Shown here one piece after another: positions 8,871 to 17,606 of a stretch of DNA of 64,000 nucleotides (the first letter of the stretch is position 1; each line of letters starts with the position of its first letter). Source of the DNA: Haloarcula sp. DT43 (GTDB lineage: Archaea; Halobacteriota; Halobacteria; Halobacteriales; Haloarculaceae); the NCBI RefSeq assembly GCF_037078405.1, contig NZ_JAYMGZ010000004.1, positions 248,001 through 312,000 on the forward strand, in the 5' to 3' direction. Position numbers and translations under genes: made by a program. A model generated the notes under the pieces. That model did not search any database, was not told the origin of the DNA, and worked only from the letters and a program-made list of their open reading frames with translations.

Positions 8871-9566
8871 TCACTCCGTCGCCGGCGACTCGACCCGCTC
8901 GCCGAACCACGCGGCCGCTTCCTCGACCAGGTCCTCCTCCGTCCCCTCGAACCGGACGGTCACGTAGTCGCCCGGATAGCTGCCGACCTTGACGGGGAAC
9001 TGCTCCTGTACCTCCGCCAGCCGGTCAAGCAGCGCGCTCTCGGGCTCGGCGGCGTCGACGGTGCGGACGTACCGCTGCTCGCCGGCGAACTCCTCCGCGA
9101 CCTCCTCGAACATCCGCTTCATCTCGGCCGGCACGCCCGGCAGGACGTAGCAGTTCTCGACGACACAGCCGGGGGCGACGCCCTCGTGATTGGGCAGGAC
9201 GCGGGACCCCTCGGGCACCTCGCCGGTCCCGTCGGTCAGGTCATCGCGCGTGTATCCGCCGTGTTCCTCCAGCCACGCGATGGCGTCTTCGCTCTCGACC
9301 ACGTCCCGCCCGAACGCCGCGGCGACGGCCTCGATGGTCTTGTCGTCGTGGGTCGGTCCCAGACCGCCGGTGACGAGGACGGCGTCGAACTCCGCGTGGT
9401 ACTCGTTGACCACGCGGGCGATGTCCGCGACCTCGTCGGGGACGACCGTCGTCCGGCCGACGGTGACGCCACGCTCCGCGAGCCGCTGTCCCAGCCACGC
9501 GGCGTTCGTGTTGACCGTCTCGCCACTGAGCAGTTCGTCCCCGACGGTGACTACCGCGACGCGCAT
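8871..9566 (-). CDS. Molybdopterin-binding/CinA-like domain protein
   Basis: 231 residues of the MoCF-binding (MoaB/CinA N-terminal) fold: VVTVGDELLSGETVNTNAAWLGQ at the N-terminus, then VTGGLGPTHDDKT in the middle. A C-terminal region (PGVPAEMKRMFEE) is also typical of the CinA N-domain family. The nicotinamide-mononucleotide deamidase domain of full-length CinA is missing, as usual in archaea. The start at 9566 is preferred over one nine codons upstream because a TATA-like TATTTGTA lies about 27 bases before it. Exact activity is uncertain (molybdopterin binding or ADP-ribose pyrophosphatase-like). Confidence 0.82.
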   Translation of the reverse strand: MRVAVVTVGDELLSGETVNTNAAWLGQRLAERGVTVGRTTVVPDEVADIARVVNEYHAEFDAVLVTGGLGPTHDDKTIEAVAAAFGRDVVESEDAIAWLEEHGGYTRDDLTDGTGEVPEGSRVLPNHEGVAPGCVVENCYVLPGVPAEMKRMFEEVAEEFAGEQRYVRTVDAAEPESALLDRLAEVQEQFPVKVGSYPGDYVTVRFEGTEEDLVEEAAAWFGERVESPATE

Positions 9567-9640
9567 ACCGCCCGGTTGGACTGGGAGGTACAAATACTGT
9601 CGGTGACCGGAGCGGCGGCTCGACGGGAAGGTTGGGAAAA

Positions 9641-9715
9641 TGCTCCGTCAGGGATTTGAACCCTAGTCATCACCGTGAGAGGGTGATATGATTGGCCGGA
9701 CTACACCAACGGAGC
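9641..9715 (-). tRNA. tRNA-Glu (anticodon CTC)
   Basis: Read on the minus strand, a 7-bp acceptor stem (GCTCCGT/ACGGAGC) with discriminator A is present. There is a D-arm, an anticodon stem TCACC/GGTGA enclosing the loop CTCTCAC (anticodon CTC, reading GAG) and a T-arm with loop TTCAAAT. No CCA is encoded and no intron is seen. An AT-rich promoter element (TATACGTA on the minus strand) lies around 9742-9749. Confidence 0.93.
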
Positions 9716-9782
9716 GTACACACGGTTGTAGCGAGGAGATACGTATAACCATTGCGTTTCGGCCCCGCCCTGTGTCGGTTTC

Positions 9783-10952
9783 TCACTCGTCGTCGAACGG
9801 CGACCCGGCGGCGTCGGGCTCCTGGCCGGCGAGGCTGATGATGTTCTCGCGGCCGACCCTGAGCTTCGAGATGTCGCCCTCCTCCTCCATGTCCGAGAGG
9901 AGCATGCTCACCTTCGATTTCGACCAGTCGGTGTTGTCGACGATGTCGACCTGCTTCATCCGGCCGCCGTTTTCCTCCAGCAGCTTGCGGACGCGGTCGC
10001 TGTCGGTGAGCAGTTCCTCGTCGGGGACGGCCGGCTCGTCGGGCGTCTCTGTCGTCGCTGCCGCGTCCGCCGTCGCCGACTCTCCCGCGTCGGCGGCCGA
10101 CGGCGTCGAGGCGGGCGGGTCGTCGCTCCCCAGCGTCCCCGGGAGCGCCCCGGACCGCCACGCGGCCGCCCCGCCGGCGAGGACGACGAGGACGACGACG
10201 GCGACCGGGAACAGCCACGACGGCCCGGCACCGGCTTCATCGGGCGCGTCGGCGGCTGCCGTGGTTCGGGCCTCCTCTCCGGCGCTCGCCTCGGGTTCGG
10301 GCGGGCGCAGTTCTACGTAGGGCCGGCGGTCGTTGAACGACTGCTCGCCGTTCCAGGTGACGCTCTCGCTGCGTTCCAGCGAGTCGGGCGCGCTCTGTGA
10401 GTCCGGGACCGGCTGGACGTCGACGAAGGTCAGTCCGGGACCGCGCTCGAAGACGAACGACTGGCTCGACCCGATGTAGAAGCCGCCCTCGAACACGTCG
10501 CTGACGACGACGGAGTCGCCGGAGACGACGGCGAAGTTGCGCCACTGGAACGACATCGTCACCGTCCCGGTGTTCTGGAGCGGGTCGACCGTCGCCGACC
10601 GTTCGTAGTCGGTCGCGCTCATGTTCCGACCGGTGACGTTCGTCCCGTACTGCGTCAGCAGCGCCGATTGCTCGACGAAGTTCCGGTACAGCGGCTGTTC
10701 GGACTGCTCGAAGTCAGCGGCGAACTCCTCGAACTGCTGCTGGTCGGTGTCGTTTTCGAGCGGCGTCCGGTGGACGATGGCCCACTCCGCGGACCCGTTC
10801 TGGTACAGCGTGACCTGGAACGTCGTCCGGTCGAACCCGTCCGGCGTCTGGACGCCGACGCTCTCGTCGGTCGGCTGTGACGCCGCCGCCGGCGCGGCAC
10901 CGCTTCCCAGCAGGAGACCCAGCACGAGACTGGCGACGACGAGGCGTTCCAT
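9783..10952 (-). CDS. Membrane-anchored HTH transcription regulator with extracytoplasmic domain
   Basis: 389 residues. Signal peptide (SLVLGLLLGSGAAPAAASQ), then an extracytoplasmic domain to about residue 235. This is the haloarchaeal type that begins FDRTTFQVTLYQNGSAEW and contains FQWRNFA (DUF7345-like from memory). A transmembrane segment follows (WLFPVAVVVLVVLAGGAAAW), then a disordered Thr/Ala/Asp linker. The C-terminal winged HTH (SDRVRKLLEENGGRMKQVDI, then WSKSKVSMLLSDMEEEG) is cytoplasmic. The layout suggests direct surface-to-DNA signalling. The TATA box at 10976-10984 fixes the start at 10952. Confidence 0.82.
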   Translation of the reverse strand: MERLVVASLVLGLLLGSGAAPAAASQPTDESVGVQTPDGFDRTTFQVTLYQNGSAEWAIVHRTPLENDTDQQQFEEFAADFEQSEQPLYRNFVEQSALLTQYGTNVTGRNMSATDYERSATVDPLQNTGTVTMSFQWRNFAVVSGDSVVVSDVFEGGFYIGSSQSFVFERGPGLTFVDVQPVPDSQSAPDSLERSESVTWNGEQSFNDRRPYVELRPPEPEASAGEEARTTAAADAPDEAGAGPSWLFPVAVVVLVVLAGGAAAWRSGALPGTLGSDDPPASTPSAADAGESATADAAATTETPDEPAVPDEELLTDSDRVRKLLEENGGRMKQVDIVDNTDWSKSKVSMLLSDMEEEGDISKLRVGRENIISLAGQEPDAAGSPFDDE

Positions 10953-11292
10953 CTGTCGTATATCATCGATGGACCGCATAAAAGCGCTGTGAATAGCACC
11001 GTTCTCCGTCGCTGTCCCGTCGATGTCCCGCGGTTTCTCTGCCGACGACGGAATCAGCGAGCCGCGTGTCGAAGCCGGCTGTGCGGGCCTCACAGCCACC
11101 CCCTCACCGCGGCGACCCCCGTGGCTGTGCCCGTCCTGGTCGAGCGCGGTCTCACCGACGGAGGATTCCGCGACGGCGGACTTCCGCCGAGCGGGTTCCT
11201 GTTCCTGGACCGGTATTTAGGCGGCTACACCGCCGTTTCGCAGGGATTTCCGGAGGGTTATTTAGAGAGGAGGGTCCAACGAACGGTAACCT
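10953..11292. other. 340-base divergent promoter region
   Basis: Non-coding stretch between the membrane HTH regulator (minus) and livH (plus). It holds the regulator's TATA box (10976-10984) and livH's TATA box TTATTTAG (11258-11265). A second TATA-like element (GGTATTTAGG, about 11211-11220) overlaps a short hairpin GGCGG-CTACA-CCGCC. No convincing gene, tRNA or repeat is seen in the rest. Confidence 0.6.
11258..11265 (+). promoter_or_regulatory. TATA box of the livHMGF operon
   Basis: TTATTTAG is centred about 31 bases upstream of the livH ATG (11293), implying a leaderless or very short-leader transcript for the whole importer operon. Confidence 0.5.
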
Positions 11293-12408
11293 ATGGGAAT
11301 TGCTGAGTTCACGAGAGACGGTCGCGTGGTGTTGGGTGACCGACCGGGGGCAGTGGCGGTGGCCGCGGTGTGTGGCTACCTCCTGCTTGACCTGGTCGCG
11401 AAGCTCGCCGGGACAACCGTGTTCTTTCTGGGAACCAAACTGCTGGGTGGGTCGCTCACCGTGGGCTCGTTGCTCTCGATGGTGGTCGACGGACTGCTGG
11501 TCGGCCTGGCCGTCGGTCTCGCCGGCATCGGCCTGTCGATGACCTACAGCATCCTCGATTTCGCTAACTTCGCACACGGTGACACGGTGACTGCCGGGGC
11601 GTTCCTGGGGTGGGTCGCCGCGTACATCGCCGCCGGCCTCGGGACCGGCGCGCCGGTCGCCGAACTGTTCATGCTCAACTCCGGCCGGCAGTTGAGTACC
11701 GTGACGACCTTCCTGCCGGTGCTTCTCGGGCTCGTCGTCGCCGGCGTCGGGTCGGTCGGCGTCGTCTTGCTCGTGGACCGACTCACCTACCGCCCCATGC
11801 GCGATGCGGACAACATCTCCCTGCTCATCGCCTCTATCGGCGTCGCGCTCGCGCTCCGGTACCTCATCGCCTTCGTCTTCGGCACCCAGACCAGCGGGGT
11901 CGCGAGCGGCGGCCTCCGGGTGACGGTGCTGTCGACCATCTCCGTCACCGACAACGAAATCACGCTGCTCGTGGTGTCGATCCTGTTGATGCTGGGCGTC
12001 CACCTGCTCCTCCAGCGGACCAAACTCGGCAAGGCGATGCGGGCGATGGCCGACAACGAGGACCTCGCGCGAGTGACCGGGATTCCGACCGAGCGGGTCA
12101 TCCGGCTGACCTGGATTCTCGGCGGGAGCCTCGCCGGTATCGGCGGCTACCTGCTCGTTCTGGAGAGCGGCACCATCGGCTTCAACTTCGGCTGGGTTCT
12201 GCTGTTGCTCATCTTCGCCGCGGTCATCGTCGGCGGTATCGGCTCGATATACGGGGCGATGGCCGGCGGCGTCCTCATCGGACTGGTCGACAGCCTGGCG
12301 CTCATCTGGATCCCGTACGGGCTGACGCGGGCCTCGGCGTTCCTCGTGCTCATCGTCGTCCTGCTGCTTCGCCCGTCCGGCATCTTCGGGGGGGTGTCGA
12401 CGGCGTGA
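11293..12408 (+). CDS. livH: Branched-chain amino acid type ABC transporter permease LivH
   Basis: 371-residue inner-membrane permease of the LivH family with roughly nine hydrophobic segments. The family hallmarks GIGLSMTYSILDFANFAHGD and AMRAMADNEDLARVTGIPTERV are clear. It forms the importer channel with LivM. First gene of a four-gene operon; its stop codon overlaps the livM GTG start. Length is above the usual 290-310 because of an N-terminal extension of about 60 residues carrying an additional membrane segment. Substrate class (branched-chain amino acids, amides or urea) cannot be told from the permease alone. Confidence 0.92.
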   Translation: MGIAEFTRDGRVVLGDRPGAVAVAAVCGYLLLDLVAKLAGTTVFFLGTKLLGGSLTVGSLLSMVVDGLLVGLAVGLAGIGLSMTYSILDFANFAHGDTVTAGAFLGWVAAYIAAGLGTGAPVAELFMLNSGRQLSTVTTFLPVLLGLVVAGVGSVGVVLLVDRLTYRPMRDADNISLLIASIGVALALRYLIAFVFGTQTSGVASGGLRVTVLSTISVTDNEITLLVVSILLMLGVHLLLQRTKLGKAMRAMADNEDLARVTGIPTERVIRLTWILGGSLAGIGGYLLVLESGTIGFNFGWVLLLLIFAAVIVGGIGSIYGAMAGGVLIGLVDSLALIWIPYGLTRASAFLVLIVVLLLRPSGIFGGVSTA

Positions 12409-13688
12409 GCGCCGCTGACGCCGTCCGGGACCGCCTCGACGCGCTCCCGGACCTGGGGCTGGTCGCCGGCTTCGTCGTCAGCATCTGGGCAGTCATGTTC
12501 GTGCTGGCGCTGGCCGTCGGCGGCCCGCAGTGGACGAACCTCGCTGTCGGCTTCATCGGCAGCGTGACCGTCCTGATGGGCGGGTACGCTATCCTCGCGC
12601 TGGCGCTGAACCTCCAGTGGGGGTACACCGGCCTGTTCAACATCGGCATCGCGGGGTTCATGGCCGTCGGCGCGTACACGACGGCGATTCTCACCGCACC
12701 GACCGACCCGGCCGCCGGGGCGGTCCCGGGGCTCGGCCTCCCGCTGTGGGTCGGCCTCATCGGCGGCATGGCGATGGCCGCCATCATCGGCGGGCTTGCG
12801 GCCCTGCCGGCGCTCCGGCTGAAGGCCGACTACCTCGCAATCGTCACGGTCGCGTTCTCCGAAATCATCCGGCTCATCGTCAACTGGGACGGTCTGTCGG
12901 AGGTCTCGCTGTTCGGGGTACCGGTCGGTACCGGCGGCGCGACCGGCATCTCGTTCAAGTCCGCCAACGAGGTCGCGTCGGGGCTCGTCAACGGCGTCGG
13001 CCAGCCGCTCGTGACCGCCGCGGAGGGCGTCGGCGTCTCCGGGCCGAACCTGGCGAATCTCACCTATGGGCTCCTCCTCCTCCTGGTCGTAGCCGCGAGC
13101 TACTGGGTGCTCGCCCGAATCACGAACTCGCCCTTCGGCCGCGTACTGAAAGCCATCCGCGAGGACGAGACCGTGACCCAGTCGCTTGGCAAGGACACCC
13201 GGCTGTTCAAAATCAAGACGTTCATGATAGGCTGTGCGCTGATGGGGCTGGCCGGCGTCCTGTTCCGCGGACAGGCGGGCTACGTCAGCCCACAGCAGTT
13301 CCGGCCGACGATTACCTTCTACGTGTTCGCGGCGCTCATCATCGGTGGTTCCGGCTCCAACACCGGGAGCATCATCGGCGCGGCGACGTTCTCGGGGCTG
13401 CTGTTTTACCTGCCGGCGCGGCTGGGCGAGACCATCTCGCTGGGCGGCTCCGGCGGCCCCGGCAACATCGTCGAGGCGGTCGCCGGGCTCGCGTCGCTCG
13501 ACCCGTTCCCCCTGCTCGCCTACACCGTCGGCAACGTCAGCACGCTCCGGTTCGTCCTCATCGGCGTCGTACTCATCTACATCATCCAGAACCAGCCAGA
13601 GGGGCTTCTGGGTCACCGGAACGAACCCGCGACGAGCGTGAGTCTGGACCGGTCGGAGTCCAGCCCAGGAGGTGAGACTGATGAGTGA
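12405..13688 (+). CDS. livM: Branched-chain amino acid type ABC transporter permease LivM
   Basis: 427-residue partner permease. The start is GTG at 12405, overlapping the livH stop (GTGA). LivM features: NLQWGYTGLFNIGIAGFMAVGAY near residue 65, RLKADYLAIVTVAFSEI and FGRVLKAIREDETVTQSLGKDT, which is the cytoplasmic loop contacting the ATPase. A final membrane helix ends in the typical QPEGLLG. A periplasmic insert of about 50 residues (roughly 155-205) sits between the conserved blocks, as seen in haloarchaeal LivM. Confidence 0.92.
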   Translation: MSAADAVRDRLDALPDLGLVAGFVVSIWAVMFVLALAVGGPQWTNLAVGFIGSVTVLMGGYAILALALNLQWGYTGLFNIGIAGFMAVGAYTTAILTAPTDPAAGAVPGLGLPLWVGLIGGMAMAAIIGGLAALPALRLKADYLAIVTVAFSEIIRLIVNWDGLSEVSLFGVPVGTGGATGISFKSANEVASGLVNGVGQPLVTAAEGVGVSGPNLANLTYGLLLLLVVAASYWVLARITNSPFGRVLKAIREDETVTQSLGKDTRLFKIKTFMIGCALMGLAGVLFRGQAGYVSPQQFRPTITFYVFAALIIGGSGSNTGSIIGAATFSGLLFYLPARLGETISLGGSGGPGNIVEAVAGLASLDPFPLLAYTVGNVSTLRFVLIGVVLIYIIQNQPEGLLGHRNEPATSVSLDRSESSPGGETDE

Positions 13689-14511
13689 GCCCGACGCCGT
13701 GGAGCGAACGGAGACCGCCGTCACGAGCGACGCCATTGACTCGCCGCTGCTGGAAGTCGACGGCCTCCGCAAGGAGTTCGGCGGCGTCGTCGCGGTCGAC
13801 GGGGCGACGTTCTCCGTGGCTGGGGGGTCCCTGACCGGCCTCATCGGCCCCAACGGGGCCGGCAAGTCGACGACGTTCAACTGCATCACCGGCATCCACG
13901 AGCCGACCGGCGGGCGGGTCACCTTCGACGGCGAGAGCATCACCGGCCTCCCGCCGTACACGCTCGCCAACCGCGGGCTGGTCAGGACGTTCCAGATAGC
14001 CCGCGAACTCTCCGACATGACCGTCCTGGAGAACGTGATGCTCGCGCCGGGCGGACAGATAGGCGAGTCGGTCGTCCGGTCGGTCACACCGGGGCTGCGC
14101 GGCGACGTCATCAGGGACGAAACCGAGGTCCGCGACCGCGCGTGGGAGACGCTGGAATTCTTCGAAATCGACCACCTCGCCCACGAGAACGCCGGCACGC
14201 TCTCGGGCGGCCAGCGGAAACTGCTCGAGATGGCGCGGGTCCTGATGACCGACCCCGAGATGATTCTGCTGGACGAGCCGCTGGCCGGCGTCAATCCGAC
14301 GCTGGAGGAGAAGCTACTGGAGCGCATCCACGAACTCCGCCGGGAGCAGGGGCTGACCTTCCTGCTCGTCGAACACGACATGGACGTCATCATGAACAAC
14401 TGCGAACACATCATCGTCATGCACCAGGGGGGCGTCCTCGCCGAAGGGGATGCGGAGACAATCAAGTCCGACGAGCGGGTACTGGAAGCGTACCTGGGGG
14501 GTGACGTATGA
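13681..14511 (+). CDS. livG: ABC transporter ATP-binding protein LivG
   Basis: 276-residue ATPase of the importer. Walker A GPNGAGKST, LivG-type insertion FNCITGIHEPTGG and VRTFQIARELSDMTVLENVM, signature LSGGQRK, Walker B MILLDEPLAG and H-loop VEHDMDVIM are all present. The ATG at 13681 is chosen because a perfect Shine-Dalgarno sequence GGAGGTGA lies at 13669-13676; an in-frame GTG at 13672 would overlap that site. Overlaps livM by 8 bases. Confidence 0.93.
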   Translation: MSEPDAVERTETAVTSDAIDSPLLEVDGLRKEFGGVVAVDGATFSVAGGSLTGLIGPNGAGKSTTFNCITGIHEPTGGRVTFDGESITGLPPYTLANRGLVRTFQIARELSDMTVLENVMLAPGGQIGESVVRSVTPGLRGDVIRDETEVRDRAWETLEFFEIDHLAHENAGTLSGGQRKLLEMARVLMTDPEMILLDEPLAGVNPTLEEKLLERIHELRREQGLTFLLVEHDMDVIMNNCEHIIVMHQGGVLAEGDAETIKSDERVLEAYLGGDV

Positions 14512-15260
14512 GCCGCGCGACGGAGTCCGAGGCTGTCACGCTCCCCAACCCGTCAGAGCGCCTCCTCGCGATTCGGAACCTCGACGCCGGCTACGGCGAC
14601 CTGCAGGTCCTCAGTGACGTCCACATGGACGTCGCCGACGGCGAGTACGTCGTCATCGTCGGCCCGAACGGGGCTGGCAAGTCGACGGTGATGAAGTCCG
14701 TCTTCGGCCTGACGACGTACATGGGCGGGGAAGTCGTCTTCGACGGCACCGATATCAGCGAGCGCAATCCCGACGAAATCATCTACGAGGGCATCAGCTA
14801 CGTGCCCCAGACTGGCAACGTGTTCGGCTCGCTGAGCGTCCGCGAGAACCTGGAGATGGGCGCGTACATCCTCGACGAAGTTCCGGAGGACCGCATCGAG
14901 GACGTGTACGAGCGGTTCCCGATTCTCCGGGAGCGGTCCGACCAGTCGGCCGGAACGCTGTCGGGCGGCCAACAGCAGATGCTCGCCATGGGGCGGGCGC
15001 TGATGCTCGACCCCGACCTGCTGTTGCTCGACGAGCCCTCTGCCGGCCTGGCCCCGGACCTCGTCGAGGACATGTTCGACCGCATCGACCGCATCAACGA
15101 CGACGGGACGGCGGTGCTGATGGTAGAGCAAAACGCCAAGGAAGCGCTCAGGCGGTGTGACCGCGGCTACGTGCTCGTACAGGGGCAGAACCGCTACGAG
15201 GACGAGGGCTCAGTCCTGCTCAACGACGAGCAGGTCCGCCAGGACTTCCTTGGCGGATAA
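14508..15260 (+). CDS. livF: ABC transporter ATP-binding protein LivF
   Basis: 250-residue second ATPase. Walker A GPNGAGKST, signature LSGGQQQM, Walker B LLLLDEPSAGLAPDL and MVEQNAKEAL at the H-loop position mark it as LivF. ATGA overlap with livG gives translational coupling. Last gene of livHMGF; 24 bases after its stop the convergent binding-protein gene ends. Confidence 0.93.
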   Translation: MSRATESEAVTLPNPSERLLAIRNLDAGYGDLQVLSDVHMDVADGEYVVIVGPNGAGKSTVMKSVFGLTTYMGGEVVFDGTDISERNPDEIIYEGISYVPQTGNVFGSLSVRENLEMGAYILDEVPEDRIEDVYERFPILRERSDQSAGTLSGGQQQMLAMGRALMLDPDLLLLDEPSAGLAPDLVEDMFDRIDRINDDGTAVLMVEQNAKEALRRCDRGYVLVQGQNRYEDEGSVLLNDEQVRQDFLGG

Positions 15261-15284
15261 GCGGAACGAACTGACCGACAGCCG

Positions 15285-16637
15285 TTACTGGTTCATCGCG
15301 CTGTTGATTTCTGACGTGTACGAGGACTGCTGTTGCTCGAAGCCGACCTGGTTGACGATGGTGCCGCCCTCGTTCTCGAACGCGGTGGCGAACGCGTCCT
15401 GGAGCGCCTGGCCGTAGCTGTTGTTGACGTACAGCGTCGAGGCGGTCTGGGCACCGAGTTCGGACATCCCGACCTGCGCGAGAACCTGGCCCTGCAGGGC
15501 GTCGCTCGGCGGGGTGCGGAAGATGTAGTCGTCGTCTTCGAGGTTGGTAATCGTCGGCGACGTGGAGGCCGGCGAGCAGCCGACCACGCCGCTGTCGATG
15601 AGCACGTTCCTGGCGACCTGAATCGTCGTCTCCGAACTGGCCGCACCGGTGATGGAGGGGTAGCCCGCGCTGACGAGGGAGTTCGCCGCGTCGATGCCCG
15701 CCTGTGCCTGGGTCTGGGTGTCGCCGACCTGATAGTCGAACTCGAAGTCGACCTCGTCTTCGAGTTGCAGGGCCGGGAGCAACGCCGCGTCACGGATGGG
15801 CCTGCCAAGCGGCCCGAGGTCGCCGGTCTCGGGCATCAACACGCCGAACCGAACCGTCCGGCCGGCATCGCTGCCGGAGCCGCTGGGTTCCGGCTGGGGC
15901 ATGTCGTCGCCGGCGCTGAAATCGACGGTGTTGAGCGACTCGATGCCGCCGCCGTCCTGGAAGCCGAAGACCTGGTACTGCGCCGAGGCCATGTCCCCGT
16001 TGCTGTCGAAGTTGACGGCGCTCGATGCGCCCTCGTACTGGATGTTCTCGCCGGCGGCGGCCGCTTCGACGGCCGCTGGTAGCTCCGAGGGGCCGTACGA
16101 GTCGCCGCCCGGGTTGGCGACGACGCGCATGTGGTCACGGACGGCCTGCCCGTCGTTTTCGCCGGCCAGCACGTTCGCCAGAATCTGGACCGCCGTCGCG
16201 TCGTAGGCCTGGGACGTGAACACGCCGGCCTCGTCGTAGTCGAACTGGGACGTGAACTGCTCCGTGAACGTGTTGACGCCGGGCCCGGCCGCCGACGGGG
16301 CCGTGCCGCGGACGTTCGACATGTCGTTGCCGACGTTGCTGGGGAGTTCGCCGTCCTGCAGCCCGTCGGTCACGAGGATATCGGCGGCGTCGTCGCCGTA
16401 GTCGGCGTAGTAGTCCTTGAACAGTTGGACACCGCTCTGTGGGTAGCCGACGACCATCAGCACGTCGGGCGAGTCCGCACCGCCGTCGCCGCCCGACTCG
16501 GTGCCGGTCGTTCCGCCGTCGCCGCCGTCACCGCCGGTCTGTTCGGTCGAACAGCCCGCCAGTCCGCCGAGCAGACCGACTGTGCTTACCGCCCCAGTGC
16601 GCTTCAGAAACGTTCGTCGGCTGGTATCGCGACTCAT
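15285..16637 (-). CDS. Substrate-binding lipoprotein of the Liv importer, halves circularly permuted
   Basis: 450 residues, intact frame. Tat signal (SRRTFLKR) and lipobox LAGC (Cys29), then a Gly/Asp linker. The Peripla_BP_6 fold that follows is in the wrong order. Residues about 55-247 are the usual C-terminal half (PDVLMVVGYPQSGVQLFKDY, TDGLQD, FTSQAYDATAV, QYEGASSAVNFD). Residues about 261-450 are the usual N-terminal half (FGVLMPETGDLGPLG, GAASSETT ligand loop, YIFRTPPSDA). The protein stops at SEINSAMNQ, exactly where the fold would normally run on into PDVLMVVGY. The old C- and N-termini are joined by a Pro/Gly/Ser linker (about 247-260). Membership of the livHMGF system is inferred from convergence, 24 bases apart. 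Start fixed by the TATA box at 16661-16669. Confidence 0.9.
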   Translation of the reverse strand: MSRDTSRRTFLKRTGAVSTVGLLGGLAGCSTEQTGGDGGDGGTTGTESGGDGGADSPDVLMVVGYPQSGVQLFKDYYADYGDDAADILVTDGLQDGELPSNVGNDMSNVRGTAPSAAGPGVNTFTEQFTSQFDYDEAGVFTSQAYDATAVQILANVLAGENDGQAVRDHMRVVANPGGDSYGPSELPAAVEAAAAGENIQYEGASSAVNFDSNGDMASAQYQVFGFQDGGGIESLNTVDFSAGDDMPQPEPSGSGSDAGRTVRFGVLMPETGDLGPLGRPIRDAALLPALQLEDEVDFEFDYQVGDTQTQAQAGIDAANSLVSAGYPSITGAASSETTIQVARNVLIDSGVVGCSPASTSPTITNLEDDDYIFRTPPSDALQGQVLAQVGMSELGAQTASTLYVNNSYGQALQDAFATAFENEGGTIVNQVGFEQQQSSYTSEINSAMNQ

Positions 16638-16660
16638 AACAGTTACCACTGATTCGGCTC

Positions 16661-16669
16661 TTATAAAAG
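16661..16669 (-). promoter_or_regulatory. TATA box of the binding-protein gene
   Basis: CTTTTATAA on the minus strand is centred 28 bases before the ATG at 16637, giving a leaderless transcript. It shows that the permuted gene has its own, apparently functional, promoter. Confidence 0.6.
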
Positions 16670-16818
16670 TGTATCCTCCCGCAACGCTGTTGTCCAGCGG
16701 TCTGATACGGTCACGGCGACATTTTGGCCGTGGTCACGGCGAGGGCGGACCGGCCGCTACCGAGACGGTTGCGTCCGGACTCTCAGCGCGTCCGCGAAAA
16801 AATTTCGGGTGTTGCCCC

Positions 16819-17430
16819 TTATTCGACGCGACCGACGACCTTCTCGTACTCTTCGGCGACCTTGTCCCAGTTGACGACCTCGAAGAACGCGTCGATGAAG
16901 TCACCGCGGGCGGGGCCGTAGTCGTAGTAGTAGGAGTGCTCCCAGACGTCGAGCGCGAGGATGGGATGGGAGCCCCAGAGCGCGCCCTGGTCGTGCTTGC
17001 CGACCGGGACGTTGCGCAGTTGCTTGGCGACGGGGTCGTACACGAGCAGGGCCCAGCCGCCGGCGGCCGAGGCCGCGGCCTCGAACTCGCCCTTCCAGCC
17101 CTCGTAGGAGCCGAAGTCCTCCTCGATGCGGTCGAGGAGGTCCCCCTCCGGCTCGCCGCCGCCGTTGGGGTCCATGTTCTCCCAGAACAGCGTGTGGAGA
17201 TAGTGTCCACTGCCGTTGTGGGTGACGTTGCCCATCGCTCCGGCGCTCGAACCGAACTCACCGGCGTCGCGGTTCTCCGCGAGCGTCTCCTCGGCCGACG
17301 CGAGGCCGTTTACGTAGCCCTGATGGTGGGTGTCGTGGTGCCAGGTGAGCACCTGTTCGGAGATGTGAGGTTCCAGTGCGTCGTAGTCGTACGGGAGCGG
17401 TGGCAGCTCGGGGTCGGAATGTTCGGACAT
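16819..17430 (-). CDS. sod: Superoxide dismutase (Fe/Mn type)
   Basis: 203-residue cytoplasmic enzyme that dismutates superoxide. The four metal ligands are visible: H22 (EPHIS), H79 (HYLHTLFW), D161 and H165 (DVWEHSYYYDY). Haloarchaeal enzymes of this type are usually manganese-dependent. Length is normal. Transcribed alone; the photolyase gene on the same strand lies 176 bases upstream. Confidence 0.96.
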   Translation of the reverse strand: MSEHSDPELPPLPYDYDALEPHISEQVLTWHHDTHHQGYVNGLASAEETLAENRDAGEFGSSAGAMGNVTHNGSGHYLHTLFWENMDPNGGGEPEGDLLDRIEEDFGSYEGWKGEFEAAASAAGGWALLVYDPVAKQLRNVPVGKHDQGALWGSHPILALDVWEHSYYYDYGPARGDFIDAFFEVVNWDKVAEEYEKVVGRVE

Positions 17431-17606
17431 ATGAAAACGCCTCCATCAGTATCTGTCGCGCGGCTGCCTGTTAAACGTTTAGGAGCCATTCGTTAGCGCC
17501 CGACACGGACGGCCGGACGGGACCACGACCACGCGTTATCATGGGGGCCACAGGGCGGCGCTCGCTCGTGTGTAAGCGTTCGGGAGAGTTCAATGAGCGG
17601 GAACGA

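Noticed and set aside
12147-14465. Long open frame on the minus strand opposite livM and livG (about 770 codons)
   Set aside because: It is antisense to two clear transporter genes, has Ser/Arg/Pro-rich composition unlike halophile proteins and no recognisable domain. High GC makes such antisense frames common.
15285-16637. Frameshift, truncation or two separate genes as explanation for the swapped binding protein
   Set aside because: There is one uninterrupted frame with signal peptide, both halves and linker, and each half ends at a structural boundary. A truncation would not give both complete halves in reversed order.
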